This document shows, one piece after another, positions 33,270 to 41,915 of a stretch of DNA of 64,000 nt (position 1 is its first letter; each line of letters begins with the position of its first letter). Both the position numbers and the translations under genes were made by a program. The notes under the pieces are model-generated. The model ran no database searches. It worked only from the letters and a program-made list of their open reading frames with translations, and was not told where the DNA came from. This DNA comes from Nakamurella endophytica (GTDB lineage: Bacteria; Actinomycetota; Actinomycetes; Mycobacteriales; Nakamurellaceae), in the NCBI RefSeq assembly GCF_014646215.1, contig NZ_BMNA01000003.1:496001-560000 (forward strand). Reading direction: 5' to 3'.

Positions 33270-33905
33270 TCAGTCAATCCGGTCCGCCCAGCCGCGCCCG
33301 TCGTGCCCGGCCGGCGGGTCGGACAGGAGCGACAGGAAGTCGGGCGAGACCGCGTCCGTCAGCCAGACCCCGTTGCCGGTCAGGAAGAACGCGTGCCCGG
33401 CCGCGGCCATTGCGGCGCTGTCCACTCGCAGCACCACCGGCCGGCCGCGCCGGCCACCGACGGCCAGGGCGGTGGCGACGTCGGCGCTGAGGTGGACGTG
33501 GTGCCGTCCGCGCGGCAGCAGTCCGTCCCGCCGGATGGCCGCCAGGGCGCGGGGCACGGTGCCGTGGAACAGCGCGGCAGGTGGCGGACGGGCGTCGAGG
33601 CCCAGGTCGACCGGCACCGTGTGACCCTGCCGGGCCCGGATCCGCCGGTGCCCGTCGTCGGCGTTGTCATCGCCGTCGTCGCCGTCGTCGTCGTCGTCGA
33701 AGGCCAGGCGCTGCTTGTCGTTGCGTGCGACGACCTCGTCCAGCAGCGCCCGGTCGATCGGCACGCCGTGGGCCCGCAGACCGGCGAGCAGCGACTCGGT
33801 GTCCGCCCAGCCGTGTGGGTCCAGGTCGATGCCGACGGAAGCCGGGTCGTGCCGGAGGACGTACGACAGCCGCTTGGACAGGGCCCGCAGCTCGCGGTGG
33901 TCCAT
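33270..33905 (-). CDS. kptA: RNA 2'-phosphotransferase (Tpt1/KptA) with Asp-rich insert
   Basis: 211 residues. Family motifs are in order: LSKRLSYVLRHDP (residues about 9-21), ARNDKQRLAF, RARQGHTVPVDL, ALFHGTVPRA, HHVHLSADVATA and GVWLTD. Tpt1 removes an internal RNA 2'-phosphate and transfers it to NAD; in bacteria, which lack the eukaryotic splicing pathway, the natural substrate is uncertain (ADP-ribosylation of RNA or DNA ends is known in vitro). Between NDKQRLAF and the next motif lies a 16-residue insert (70-85) almost wholly of Asp and Gly, not normal for the family. The ATG at 33903-33905 was chosen for the family start; the ribosome site is weak (AAGGACGGGGCG). Confidence 0.88.
   Translation of the reverse strand: MDHRELRALSKRLSYVLRHDPASVGIDLDPHGWADTESLLAGLRAHGVPIDRALLDEVVARNDKQRLAFDDDDDGDDGDDNADDGHRRIRARQGHTVPVDLGLDARPPPAALFHGTVPRALAAIRRDGLLPRGRHHVHLSADVATALAVGGRRGRPVVLRVDSAAMAAAGHAFFLTGNGVWLTDAVSPDFLSLLSDPPAGHDGRGWADRID
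33651..33698. repeat. GTC/GCC triplet run inside kptA
   Basis: A run of mostly GTC triplets on the + strand (GAC on the coding strand) encodes the Asp-rich insert of KptA. Slippage in units of three would lengthen or shorten the insert without breaking the frame. Confidence 0.6.
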
Positions 33906-33954
33906 CGCCCCGTCCTTGCCTCGGGCTGGGTGTCGCTGCGGTCGGTCGCCGACG

Positions 33955-34902
33955 TCAGTGGTCGCCGTCCACCAGGACGGTGCGGTACTCGCCGACGGTG
34001 GCGGCGGTCGTCGTGGTGGTCTCCAGCGGTGGGTCCAGCGTGCCTCCCGCTCCGTTGGTGGCCGTCCAGCGCACCTCCCACCGGGCCGTCGCGGTGATCG
34101 GCCAGCGACCGCTGCCACCGGTGCGATCCGGGGTGGAACGCCAGTGGAAGCGGTACCCGCACGCGGGCGGAGCCGATCCGGCCGCACCGGACGCCGGTGC
34201 CGTACCCGGGCCGGCGCAGGTGACGGTCGCGGCACCGGAGCCACCGCCGTCCGGGTCCCCGACGGGCTCGCCCAGCGACCACGTCGTCGAGGCCAACGTC
34301 GCCGTGGCGGTGACCGACAGGCCCCGCGCGGTGACGGTCTTGGACAGCTGACCCGGGTCGTCCACCCACAGCCAGGTCCACAGCTGGACGGCCAGCCGGT
34401 CGGGATCGGGGCCGAGGTGGATCGTCGGGTTGGGGATGGGCAGCTCGCCGTAGGCCTGGCGGGCCAGTTCCTCCGGATCCGGCGGCGGCGCGACCGGCGC
34501 AGCGCCGGCGTCCGCCCAGGTGTATCCCGCGACGGAGAAGACGCCCTGCCCGGTGTCCCGGTCGAGATCGTCGGGGCACGACACGCGGTACAACGTGCCC
34601 TTGCTCTGGTCGTGCCCGGCGAAGTAGGACGCGGTGAGCGCCGAGTACGCGACGGGCTCGTACCAACACGGGTCGGGGGTGGGCGAGGAACTGGATTGAC
34701 CGCGGCCTACGTCCTGCGGTGGCTTCGCCGTAACGCCGGAGCTTCCAAGGTCGAGCTCAATGGTGGCTTTGGAGCCACCGAACCCGGAGTATCCGTCTAC
34801 GCTAACCGGCGGCGGTGGGTCGGCCATTCGGTCGAGTTCGATCCTGAGGGCACTCAGCACCATTGCTCCCACCAGTGCAGTCGTAAACAACATCCTCAGC
34901 AC
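33955..34902 (-). CDS. Secreted protein of unknown function
   Basis: 315 residues; I do not recognise the family. A hydrophobic start MLRMLFTTALVGAMVLSALR looks like a signal peptide or signal anchor. The mature part has no membrane segment and contains paired cysteines (PCWYEP, RVSCPDD, TVTCAGPG, PACGYRFHW), suggesting disulfides outside the cell. A likely immunoglobulin-like or beta-rich C-terminal part follows. The GTG at 34900-34902 has AAGGGCAC before it; an ATG at 34891-34893 is an alternative. The start overlaps the stop of the upstream lipoprotein gene, so the two are probably made together. Its 5' part uses A+T-richer codons than its 3' part. Confidence 0.65.
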   Translation of the reverse strand: MLRMLFTTALVGAMVLSALRIELDRMADPPPPVSVDGYSGFGGSKATIELDLGSSGVTAKPPQDVGRGQSSSSPTPDPCWYEPVAYSALTASYFAGHDQSKGTLYRVSCPDDLDRDTGQGVFSVAGYTWADAGAAPVAPPPDPEELARQAYGELPIPNPTIHLGPDPDRLAVQLWTWLWVDDPGQLSKTVTARGLSVTATATLASTTWSLGEPVGDPDGGGSGAATVTCAGPGTAPASGAAGSAPPACGYRFHWRSTPDRTGGSGRWPITATARWEVRWTATNGAGGTLDPPLETTTTTAATVGEYRTVLVDGDH

Positions 34903-35280
34903 TGAGTGCCCTTAAGAAATTGAACCTGTACCACTCGCCATGAGCCGTCTCGGGACTGGTTCAAGATGCCCCGGAAGTTCACTCGAGGCCGACCGACAGT
35001 CAGCTTCTGCTTCGTTGCCACACGATAGGTACCAAACTCGGACTCATCCACGCAATCGCCAATTGACGCTGTTTCGCGACCGTCAATCTTCGGTCCCCAA
35101 TAAGGTCGGTGACCCATCTGCCCGTAATTATCTACTCCGTCTTTCGACGCAGCGGCCGCCTGCGCAAGTAGTGTCGAAACTAAACTGCCCGTTGCTACTC
35201 CGTCGAGTGCGGATTTCCAATCCTGCTTGGGAAGCTTCAATAAGTTGTTGTACACATCCCAAAACTTGAGCCACGCCTTC
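34880..35280. other. A+T-richer tract spanning two secreted-protein genes
   Basis: Hand count: 102 of 180 bases (57%) are G or C over 34981-35160, against 48 of 60 (80%) at 35341-35400 in the same gene. The coding strand contains TTA codons at 35241-35243 and 35181-35183 and many GTA, ACA and AAT codons. The tract covers the C-terminal domain of the lipoprotein gene and the junction to the following gene. Confidence 0.7.
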
Positions 35281-35813
35281 TCCACCGCCGCCCGGTCCGC
35301 AGCCTCCCGCGCAGTGATGGACGGGCCGCCGCCGGAGGACGTGGACGTCCGGGTCCCGGTCGGTGTGCCTCCGCCGGAGCCGGCCGAGCCGGTGGCGGTC
35401 GGTGTCGACGGCGACGCGGTGGACCCCGACGCGGTGGACCCCGACGACGAAGCGGTGGTGGCGCCCGACGTCGCCGTCCCGGACGGGCTCGGCTGGGTGG
35501 ACGGGGGCAGGGACCGCGTCGTCGGCGTCACCGAGCCGGACGTCGCCGAGCCGGACGGCACCGAGCCGGACGTCGCCGAGCCGAACGTCCCGCCGGTCCC
35601 GGACGCGCCGGACACCACCGATGACGTGCCGGAGCCCGTGCCGGCAGCGGTCGTCGGCCCCCCGGAACCGGACAGCGTCTCGACGCTGCCGGCCGGCGTC
35701 AGCGCGGAGGTCGACGGGGCGCCGCCGGCCGACCCGCTCGTGCAGCCGGCCAGCATCAGGGCCGCGCCGAGCACCACGGCCAAGGCCGGTGATCTGCACA
35801 GACGTTGCGGCAC
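34896..35813 (-). CDS. Lipoprotein with Ser/Thr/Gly-rich stalk and unknown C-terminal domain
   Basis: 305 residues. The signal has a lipobox ALMLAGC (Cys about 24). A stalk of about 135 residues made of Ser, Thr, Gly, Ala and Pro follows, with repeated SATSGSV-type units, then a 120-residue C-terminal domain beginning EAADRAAVEKAWLKFWDVYN and ending at Cys. That domain resembles small NTF2-like extracellular domains (predicted helix then strands), but I cannot name the family. The start is GTG 35811-35813, with GGGAAGGGACGATCCG before it. The stalk is in normal high-G+C codons; the C-terminal domain is in A+T-richer codons with two TTA Leu codons. It is coupled to the downstream secreted protein gene. 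Confidence 0.72.
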   Translation of the reverse strand: MPQRLCRSPALAVVLGAALMLAGCTSGSAGGAPSTSALTPAGSVETLSGSGGPTTAAGTGSGTSSVVSGASGTGGTFGSATSGSVPSGSATSGSVTPTTRSLPPSTQPSPSGTATSGATTASSSGSTASGSTASPSTPTATGSAGSGGGTPTGTRTSTSSGGGPSITAREAADRAAVEKAWLKFWDVYNNLLKLPKQDWKSALDGVATGSLVSTLLAQAAAASKDGVDNYGQMGHRPYWGPKIDGRETASIGDCVDESEFGTYRVATKQKLTVGRPRVNFRGILNQSRDGSWRVVQVQFLKGTQC

Positions 35814-36114
35814 CGGATCGTCCCTTCCCGTCGAGAGACGTCGACCGTACCCAGGACGAGGCCGTCCCGAGCGGGTCAATTCGGGCGCTGTGGACAACCC
35901 ACGGGACGACGGCAACCGTGCCCGAGGAGCCGTCCGGGCGCGGCGATCGGGTGGCTGGCGGTCGTCCGACCCGGTGGCGGGCCGAGGGAGAACGACGACC
36001 GATCGCGGGGACAGCCCCCGGACGACGACGCGGTGCGCGCGAGGGCGGCGGTGAGAGCAAGGACGCCGCAGGTCACGGGAGTGGAACCGGCGGCCGTGGC
36101 AACCTCATTTGGTG
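35814..36114. other. 301-bp divergent intergenic region
   Basis: It separates the lipoprotein gene (-) from the exporter gene (+). I see no gene, repeat or clear operator. Both promoters must lie here. The bases before the exporter start lack a convincing ribosome site. Confidence 0.4.
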
Positions 36115-38163
36115 ATGCGCACGAACGAACAGACCCCGGTGCCGGACGACGCCGCGGCCGGACAGGTCCACGGGCGGCACCGGGCAGCCGGTGAGCACGT
36201 GACCGGTCGGCATGCCCGTCCGGAGACAGCAGCCCTCCCGGCCGACGCGGGCCCGGCCTCCGGCCCAACGCCGGCCGTGGCCGGTCACGCCCCGAGGCAT
36301 GCTGCGCATCCGGCTCCCGCCGACGGCGACGCCCGCGGGTCTGCGCCCGCCGGCGCCCACCCGCTGGCCGGACAGCCGGACGGCACCCCCAGCACCAACG
36401 GCACCGACGGCACCGACGGCACCGACGGCACCGGTCCGTCCGGGGCCGGCCGGACCGGCACGGCCACGGTCGCGGTGACGGCGCCGGCACCGGACGCTCA
36501 CCCGGGCGTCTCCGCCGGCGGCGGAGACGCCACCGCGGACGTCGCCCGAGGGCCGTCGGACCGCGACCTGGACCGGGCCGACCGCGACTCCGGCGGCCCG
36601 GCCACCGCAAGCGGCCCCGCCGACCGCAGCAACGGCCCGGCCGACCGCAGCAACGGCTCCGCCGACCGCAGCACGAACGGCTCCGCCGACCGCGGCACGA
36701 ACGGCTCCGACCACGACTCGGACGACCGCCGGCGCTGGCGAGCGCTCGCCGTGTGCCTGGTCGGCAGCTTCATGGTGTTGCTCGACGTGTCGATCGTGAA
36801 CGTCGCGCTCAGGTCCATCTCGCAGGGGCTCGGCGCGTCGGGCGAGGGCATCCAGTGGGTGCTCTCCGGCTACGCGCTGACGTTCGGGCTGCTGCTCGTC
36901 CCGGGTGGCCGGCTCGGCGACGTGCGAGGCCGGCGCGCGCTGTTCGTCGGCGGCCTGATCGCCTTCACCGCGACCAGCGCGCTGTGCGGCGCGGCGCAGA
37001 ACGAGACCTGGCTGGTGGTGGCCCGGCTCCTGCAGGGCCTGGCCGGCGGCCTGCTGACGCCGCAGGTGAGCGGGCTGATCCAGCAGCTCTTCCAGGGCCG
37101 TGACCGCGGCCGGGCCTTCGGCATGCTCGGCGCCGTCGTCGGGATCTCCACCGCGCTGGGCCCGCTCATCGGCGGCCTGCTGATCCAGGCGTTCGGTGAG
37201 GCCGAGGGCTGGCGGTACGTCTTCTACGTCAACGTGCCGGTCGGCCTCATCGCCCTGCCCTTCGCCTTGAAGCTGCTGCCCGGCGCACCGGACGACAGCA
37301 AGAAGCGGCACGACTACGACCCCGTCGGCGTGGTGCTCCTCGGGCTCGGCGTCGTCGTGCTGCTGCTGCCGTTCGTGCAGGAACAGCAGTGGAAGGGTGC
37401 CGTCAAGTGGCTGCTCGTCCCGCTGGCTGTCGCCCTGCTCGTCGGCTTCGTGCTCTGGGAGCGCCGCTACGCCCGCCGCGGCCACGAGCCGATGGTGGAC
37501 CTGCACCTGTTCCGGCTGCGGTCCTTCTCGTTCGGCTCGTCGATGATCTCGTCCTACTTCGCCGGCTTCACGCCGCTGTTCTTCGTGCTGACCCTGCTGC
37601 TGCAGGCGGGACTGGGCTACTCGGCGCTGCTGGCCGGCGTCACCTCGGTGCCGTTCGCGATCGGCTCCGGGATCGCCGCCCCGATCGCCGGCAACTTCAT
37701 CCACCGGTTCGGTCGCCCGCTCATCGCGATCGGCCTGGTGCTGGTGGTGCTCGGCTTCGGCGGTGTCCTGCTGGCCGTGCACCTGGTCCCCAACGGGCAC
37801 GTCGGCTGGGCGCTCATCGCACCGCTGCTGGTCGGCGGCCTCGGCTCCGGCATGGTCATCTCGCCCAACCAGACGGTGACCCTCTCGGAGGTGCCGGTGC
37901 AGCAGGGTGGCACCGCCGGCGGCCTGCTGCAGGTCGGCCAGCGGATCGGCGCCGCGATCGGCATCGCGGCGGTCGGGTCGGTCTTCTACGGGCAGCTGGC
38001 CGACAGCCGGGGTGACTACCCGTCGGCCCTGCAGGGCGCGCTGTGGATCTCGATCGGCTTCCTGGTGCTGGCCCTGCTGGTCACGGTGGCGGACCTGGTC
38101 GTGGACCGGCGCGCCAGTGCAACCGCAGCGGCCGGCCGGGAGCCGGCCGCCGCGGCCGCCTGA
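36115..38163 (+). CDS. MFS multidrug exporter, DHA2 (EmrB/QacA) family, with long N-terminal extension
   Basis: 682 residues. The transporter part begins near residue 207 (ALAVCLVGSFMVLLDVSIVN) and has fourteen predicted membrane segments, with LGDVRGRRALFVGG (motif A), RLLQGLAGGLLTPQ (motif B) and GPLIGGLLIQAFG (motif C). It exports drugs or metabolites with the proton gradient. The first 205 residues are hydrophilic, with NGTDGTDGTDGTG and ADRSNG repeats, and have no counterpart in typical family members. I start at ATG 36115; in-frame TTG and GTG precede it and no ribosome site is clear. The true start could be closer to the first membrane segment. Confidence 0.8.
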   Translation: MRTNEQTPVPDDAAAGQVHGRHRAAGEHVTGRHARPETAALPADAGPASGPTPAVAGHAPRHAAHPAPADGDARGSAPAGAHPLAGQPDGTPSTNGTDGTDGTDGTGPSGAGRTGTATVAVTAPAPDAHPGVSAGGGDATADVARGPSDRDLDRADRDSGGPATASGPADRSNGPADRSNGSADRSTNGSADRGTNGSDHDSDDRRRWRALAVCLVGSFMVLLDVSIVNVALRSISQGLGASGEGIQWVLSGYALTFGLLLVPGGRLGDVRGRRALFVGGLIAFTATSALCGAAQNETWLVVARLLQGLAGGLLTPQVSGLIQQLFQGRDRGRAFGMLGAVVGISTALGPLIGGLLIQAFGEAEGWRYVFYVNVPVGLIALPFALKLLPGAPDDSKKRHDYDPVGVVLLGLGVVVLLLPFVQEQQWKGAVKWLLVPLAVALLVGFVLWERRYARRGHEPMVDLHLFRLRSFSFGSSMISSYFAGFTPLFFVLTLLLQAGLGYSALLAGVTSVPFAIGSGIAAPIAGNFIHRFGRPLIAIGLVLVVLGFGGVLLAVHLVPNGHVGWALIAPLLVGGLGSGMVISPNQTVTLSEVPVQQGGTAGGLLQVGQRIGAAIGIAAVGSVFYGQLADSRGDYPSALQGALWISIGFLVLALLVTVADLVVDRRASATAAAGREPAAAAA

Positions 38164-38179
38164 CCAGCCGGCCGCCCGA

Positions 38180-39034
38180 TCAGAAGCCGGAGATCACGGC
38201 GGCCATGTCCTGGCCGCCGTGGCCGGCCTCCGCTGCGGCGTCGTACCGGGCGCGCACGGCTGCCAGCAGTGCGTCCGACACCCCGGTCGACGTCGCCATG
38301 GACTGCATGAGCTCGAGGTCCTTGCGTACGCCGTCCAGGGCGAACGACGGCGGCTCGAACGAGCCCGCCACCATCTGGCCGCCTTTGAGCTGCAGGTACG
38401 GCGAGTCGGACGGGCCGCCGCCGAGGGAGTCCAGCACCAGCTGCGGGTCCAGTCCCGCGGCCCGCGCCAACGCCAGGGCCTGGGCGCCCGCCGCGTTGAT
38501 GCTGGCGACCCACGAGTTGCACGCCAGCTTGAGCGCGCTGGCCAGGCCGAGCTCGTCGCCGACCCAGACGGTCCGCGACCCGATCGCGTCGAACACCGGC
38601 TGCGCGGCCGCCCGCAGCTCGGGGTCGCCGGACGCCAGGACCACCAGCTTGCCGTCCGCGGCGGGTTTCCGGGTGCCGAGCACGGGCGCGTCCAGCAGCC
38701 GGACGCCGGCGTCGGCGGCGGCGCGACCCACGGCCGCCATGCCGGCCGGCCCGATGGTCGACGCCTGCAGCACCACGGCCTCCGGCCGCAGCCGGTCGGC
38801 GACCTGCGCCAGGACGTCCAGCACCGCAGGGGCGTCGAACAGCATCAGCACCACGGCGTCCGCCGCGGCCACCGCGTCCCCGGCCGAATCGGCGACCGTC
38901 GCGCCGTCGTCGGCCAAGGGCTCCGCCCGGCCGCGCGTCCGGTTCCACACGGTGACGTCGAACCCGTCCCGCAGCAGGGACCGCGCCATCCCGACGCCCA
39001 TCACACCCGTACCCAGCACCGCTACAGAGGTCAT
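38180..39034 (-). CDS. 3-hydroxyisobutyrate dehydrogenase-like NAD(P)-dependent enzyme
   Basis: 284 residues of the beta-hydroxyacid dehydrogenase family. Motifs: VAVLGTGVMGVGMARSLL (NADP site), RLLDAPVLGTRKPAADGKLV (the substrate loop, usually DAPVSGG), and ALKLACNSWVASINAAGAQA with the catalytic Lys. It should reduce or oxidise a 3-hydroxyacid, a succinic or glyoxylic semialdehyde-type substrate, or an imine. The ATG at 39032-39034 starts directly at the Rossmann fold. The convergent exporter gene ends 16 bp away. The altered substrate loop argues for an unusual substrate. Confidence 0.85.
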   Translation of the reverse strand: MTSVAVLGTGVMGVGMARSLLRDGFDVTVWNRTRGRAEPLADDGATVADSAGDAVAAADAVVLMLFDAPAVLDVLAQVADRLRPEAVVLQASTIGPAGMAAVGRAAADAGVRLLDAPVLGTRKPAADGKLVVLASGDPELRAAAQPVFDAIGSRTVWVGDELGLASALKLACNSWVASINAAGAQALALARAAGLDPQLVLDSLGGGPSDSPYLQLKGGQMVAGSFEPPSFALDGVRKDLELMQSMATSTGVSDALLAAVRARYDAAAEAGHGGQDMAAVISGF

Positions 39035-39082
39035 GCCGGTCAGGTACCCCGAATGCCGGCGCTCGTCCCGTCGGCCGGCCGG

Positions 39083-40123
39083 TCAGCCGGCCTCGGCGTG
39101 CGGGAGCAGGTCGTCCCAGATGTTGATCGGGACGACGCCGACCGCCCGGCCCTGCTCGTCCAGCAGCCGGCCCATCCGCTTGACCTGGCGCAGCACGATC
39201 AGCCGGTCCATCACCTCGAAGTCCGTGGCCTTGGCGGCGATGGCCATCTCGAGCCGGTGGACCTCCTCGACGGTGCGCAGCCAGGCGCAGAGCGCGAGGC
39301 TGGGCCGGGCCGCCACCGTCGCGGTCAGCCGCGCCTGCGGGAACCGGCTGATGATCCGCGCCGTCTCGTCCAGCCGCTCGACGGGCGCGTCCGCCCACAG
39401 GTAGACCTGCACCGGCCAGTTGACGGCGAAGGCGTTGACGTCCGTGCGCAGGAGGATCACGCCGGCGTGCAGCAGCCGGGACATGTGCCGGCGGGCGGTG
39501 GTGACGCTCGTCCCGGACCGCTCGGCCAGTTCGACGAACGACGCCCGCCCGTTCAGCGCCAGGTGCGTGAGCATGGACTTGACCTGCTCGCTCGGCTGCT
39601 CCGGCGGGATCGCCACGTCCTCGGACATCTGCTGCCGGCGGATCTGCTCGAGCCGCCGCACCGCCGGGTCCTCGAGCACCCGCAGCCGCCACGCCGAGCC
39701 CTCGGAGTAGATCCGGGTGGCGATCCTGGCCCGCGAGCTCTGCACGTTCTCCACGCACGACAGGTGCTGCAACAGGTAGTGCGACATGGTCCGCAGGTCG
39801 ACGGCCGCGACCGTGACCAGGATGTCGGCGCTGCCGGTCGTCAGCTCGACCGTCACCGCCAACGGGTGCGTGGCGATGGCGGTGGCCACCCCGAGGACGT
39901 GCTCCGGCCGGCAGGTGATCTCGACGTAGGCGACGCACTGGGCGTTGTGCCGGGCCATGCCCGGCGCGGCGGTGACCCAGGCCGTGCCGTCCTCGACCAG
40001 CTCCGCCCAGCGGCGGGACGCCGTCACCGGCGCCGTGCCCAGCACCCCGCCGACCGCCGCCCAGGGCGCCCGGGGAGCGAGTTGCAATGCGTCGACCAGC
40101 CGCAGTTCGTCACGGGTCAACAT
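39083..40123 (-). CDS. Double-domain Lrp/AsnC-type regulator
   Basis: 346 residues, twice the usual AsnC length. Each half has an HTH and a RAM-type ligand domain. First half: LTRDELRLVDALQLAPRAPW, then QCVAYVEITCRPEHVLGVA. Second half: MLTHLALNGRASFVELAERS, then GTSVTTARRHMSRLLHAGVI. Lrp/AsnC proteins sense amino acids or related molecules. The gene is divergent from an amidohydrolase and Dpp-type importer operon and is very likely its regulator. The ATG at 40121-40123 starts directly at the first HTH. Confidence 0.84.
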   Translation of the reverse strand: MLTRDELRLVDALQLAPRAPWAAVGGVLGTAPVTASRRWAELVEDGTAWVTAAPGMARHNAQCVAYVEITCRPEHVLGVATAIATHPLAVTVELTTGSADILVTVAAVDLRTMSHYLLQHLSCVENVQSSRARIATRIYSEGSAWRLRVLEDPAVRRLEQIRRQQMSEDVAIPPEQPSEQVKSMLTHLALNGRASFVELAERSGTSVTTARRHMSRLLHAGVILLRTDVNAFAVNWPVQVYLWADAPVERLDETARIISRFPQARLTATVAARPSLALCAWLRTVEEVHRLEMAIAAKATDFEVMDRLIVLRQVKRMGRLLDEQGRAVGVVPINIWDDLLPHAEAG

Positions 40124-40178
40124 GGTCGATTCACCACCGATCCGGTGCCTTGGTGGACGATCCGTGCGCAGACATGGC

Positions 40179-40190
40179 GTTGTAACAAAC
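40179..40190. promoter_or_regulatory. GTTGTAACAAAC, possible AsnC-regulator site
   Basis: It holds the short palindrome TTGT-A-ACAA in the 169-bp region between the AsnC-type gene and the amidohydrolase gene. Lrp/AsnC sites are usually loose and A+T-rich. Only position and symmetry support the call. Confidence 0.3.
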
Positions 40191-40292
40191 GAATCCTAGC
40201 GTCCTCCCCTGATCGACGGAGTTCCAAGGGAGGACCGGTCTTGCCCCTGCACCACGTGTCCCGCGCCCCTCGCACCGCCGGGTGGCCCACCC

Positions 40293-41897
40293 ATGCCTGA
40301 GCAGCTGCTGCTGGCCAACGCCACCGTGCTCACCATGGACGGCGCGGCGCCCGAGGCGTCGGCGGTCGCCGTCTCCGGCGACCGGATCGTCGCGGTGGGG
40401 GACCGGGACACCGCACGGGCCGCGCTCGACGGCGCCGTGCGCGAGGTCGACCTGGCGGGCGCGACCGTCGTCCCGGGCTTCATCGACGCGCACCACCACC
40501 TGATGACCCTGGGCTTCTGGATGTCGCAGATCGACTGTGCCGCACCGGCCGTCGGCTCCGTGTCGGAGATCGTGGAACTGGTCCACCGCCGGGCCGCGGA
40601 CACCGCGCCGGGCGAGTGGATCCGCGGCCGCGGGTACGACGACAACAAGCTGGCCGAGCGCCGCCACCCCACCCGCTGGGACCTGGACGCCGTCAGCGAC
40701 GGCCACCCGGTGATGATCCGGAACGCCAGCGGCCACATGTCCGTGGTGAACTCGGTCGCCCTGCAGGCGGCCGGCATCACCCGCGACACCCCGGACCCGG
40801 TCGGCGGTCACATCGACGTCGACGCCGACGGCGAGCCCACCGGGCTGCTGCAGGAGACGGCGCAGGAGCTGCTGGGGGTGCCGTTCCTGCCCACAGACCA
40901 GGGCGAGCTGCGCCGCTACCTGCACACCGCCGGCAAGGCCTACCTGGCAGCCGGCGTGACCAGCGGGCACGAGGCCGGCATCTTCGCGCCCGGCGAGTTC
41001 ACCGTGCTGCAGGAGGCCTGGGCCGACGGCACGCTGGCGCTGCGGACGTACATGATGATCCGGACGCCGATGCTCGAGGCGCTGGAGGGCGTCGGCTTCC
41101 ACACGGGTTTTGGCGACGACATGCTGCGCGTCGGATCGATCAAGATCATCTCGGACGGCTCGCTGATCGGTCGCACCGCGGCGGTGTGCCAGCCGTTCCA
41201 GCACGCCGCCGAGGACGACCTCGGGCTGGCCATGTTCGACCCGGACCAGCTGAACGACCTGGTGTGGCGGGCGCACAGCCGCGGCTGGCAGCTGGCCATC
41301 CACGCCATCGGCGACCGCGCGATCGGCATGTGCCTGGACGCCTACGACGCCGCGCAGGCGCGGCTGCCGCGCCGCGACGCCCGGCACCGGATCGAGCACT
41401 GCGGCGTGCTGCGCCCGGACCTGATCGAACGGATGGCGCGGACCCACGTCATCCCGGTCGGGCAGCCGCCGTTCATCGCCGAGTTCGGCGACGGGTTCCT
41501 GCAGCACCTCGGGCCCGAACGGTGCCGGCTCACCTACCCGTTGCGGTCCCTGCTCGACGCCGGTATCCCGGTCGCCGGCAGCTCCGACTCGCCGGTCTCC
41601 TCCTACCAACCGCTGATCGGCATCCAGGCGGCGGTCACCGAGAAGACACTCTCCGGGAACGACTTCGCCCCGGCCGAGGCGCTGACCGTCGACGAGGCGC
41701 TGGCCCTGTACACGCGCAACGCCGCCCACGCCGCGTTCGACGAGAACGTCAAGGGCACCATCACCCCTGGCAAGTACGCCGACTTCGCCGTGCTGGGCAA
41801 GGATCCGCGGGCCGAGCAGCCCGATGACATCGCATCGATCCCCGTCCTGGCCACGATCAGGGGAGGACAGTTTGTCTACGAATCAGCGATGGTCTGA
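40293..41897 (+). CDS. Amidohydrolase family 3 protein (YtcJ-like)
   Basis: 534 residues. Metal-site motifs of the amidohydrolase family: GFIDAHHHLMTLG (HxH), KIISDGSLIGRTA, AIHAIGDRA, HRIEHCG and GSSDSPVSSY, with the closing beta domain GTITPGKYADFAVLGKDP. Members hydrolyse amide or imide bonds in small molecules or N-acyl amino acids. No signal peptide is seen, so it is cytoplasmic. The ATG at 40293 is in an open stretch with a weak ribosome site. It is the first gene of a run continuing into the ABC importer (18 bp to the next start), so it probably processes the imported peptide or amide. Confidence 0.87.
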   Translation: MPEQLLLANATVLTMDGAAPEASAVAVSGDRIVAVGDRDTARAALDGAVREVDLAGATVVPGFIDAHHHLMTLGFWMSQIDCAAPAVGSVSEIVELVHRRAADTAPGEWIRGRGYDDNKLAERRHPTRWDLDAVSDGHPVMIRNASGHMSVVNSVALQAAGITRDTPDPVGGHIDVDADGEPTGLLQETAQELLGVPFLPTDQGELRRYLHTAGKAYLAAGVTSGHEAGIFAPGEFTVLQEAWADGTLALRTYMMIRTPMLEALEGVGFHTGFGDDMLRVGSIKIISDGSLIGRTAAVCQPFQHAAEDDLGLAMFDPDQLNDLVWRAHSRGWQLAIHAIGDRAIGMCLDAYDAAQARLPRRDARHRIEHCGVLRPDLIERMARTHVIPVGQPPFIAEFGDGFLQHLGPERCRLTYPLRSLLDAGIPVAGSSDSPVSSYQPLIGIQAAVTEKTLSGNDFAPAEALTVDEALALYTRNAAHAAFDENVKGTITPGKYADFAVLGKDPRAEQPDDIASIPVLATIRGGQFVYESAMV

Positions 41898-41915
41898 GCG
41901 CCGGGTGGGGTCCCG

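Noticed and set aside
34880-35280. Insertion sequence or phage fragment explaining the A+T-richer tract
   Set aside because: No transposase, integrase, terminal repeats or target duplication is visible; the tract is in frame with the lipoprotein gene.
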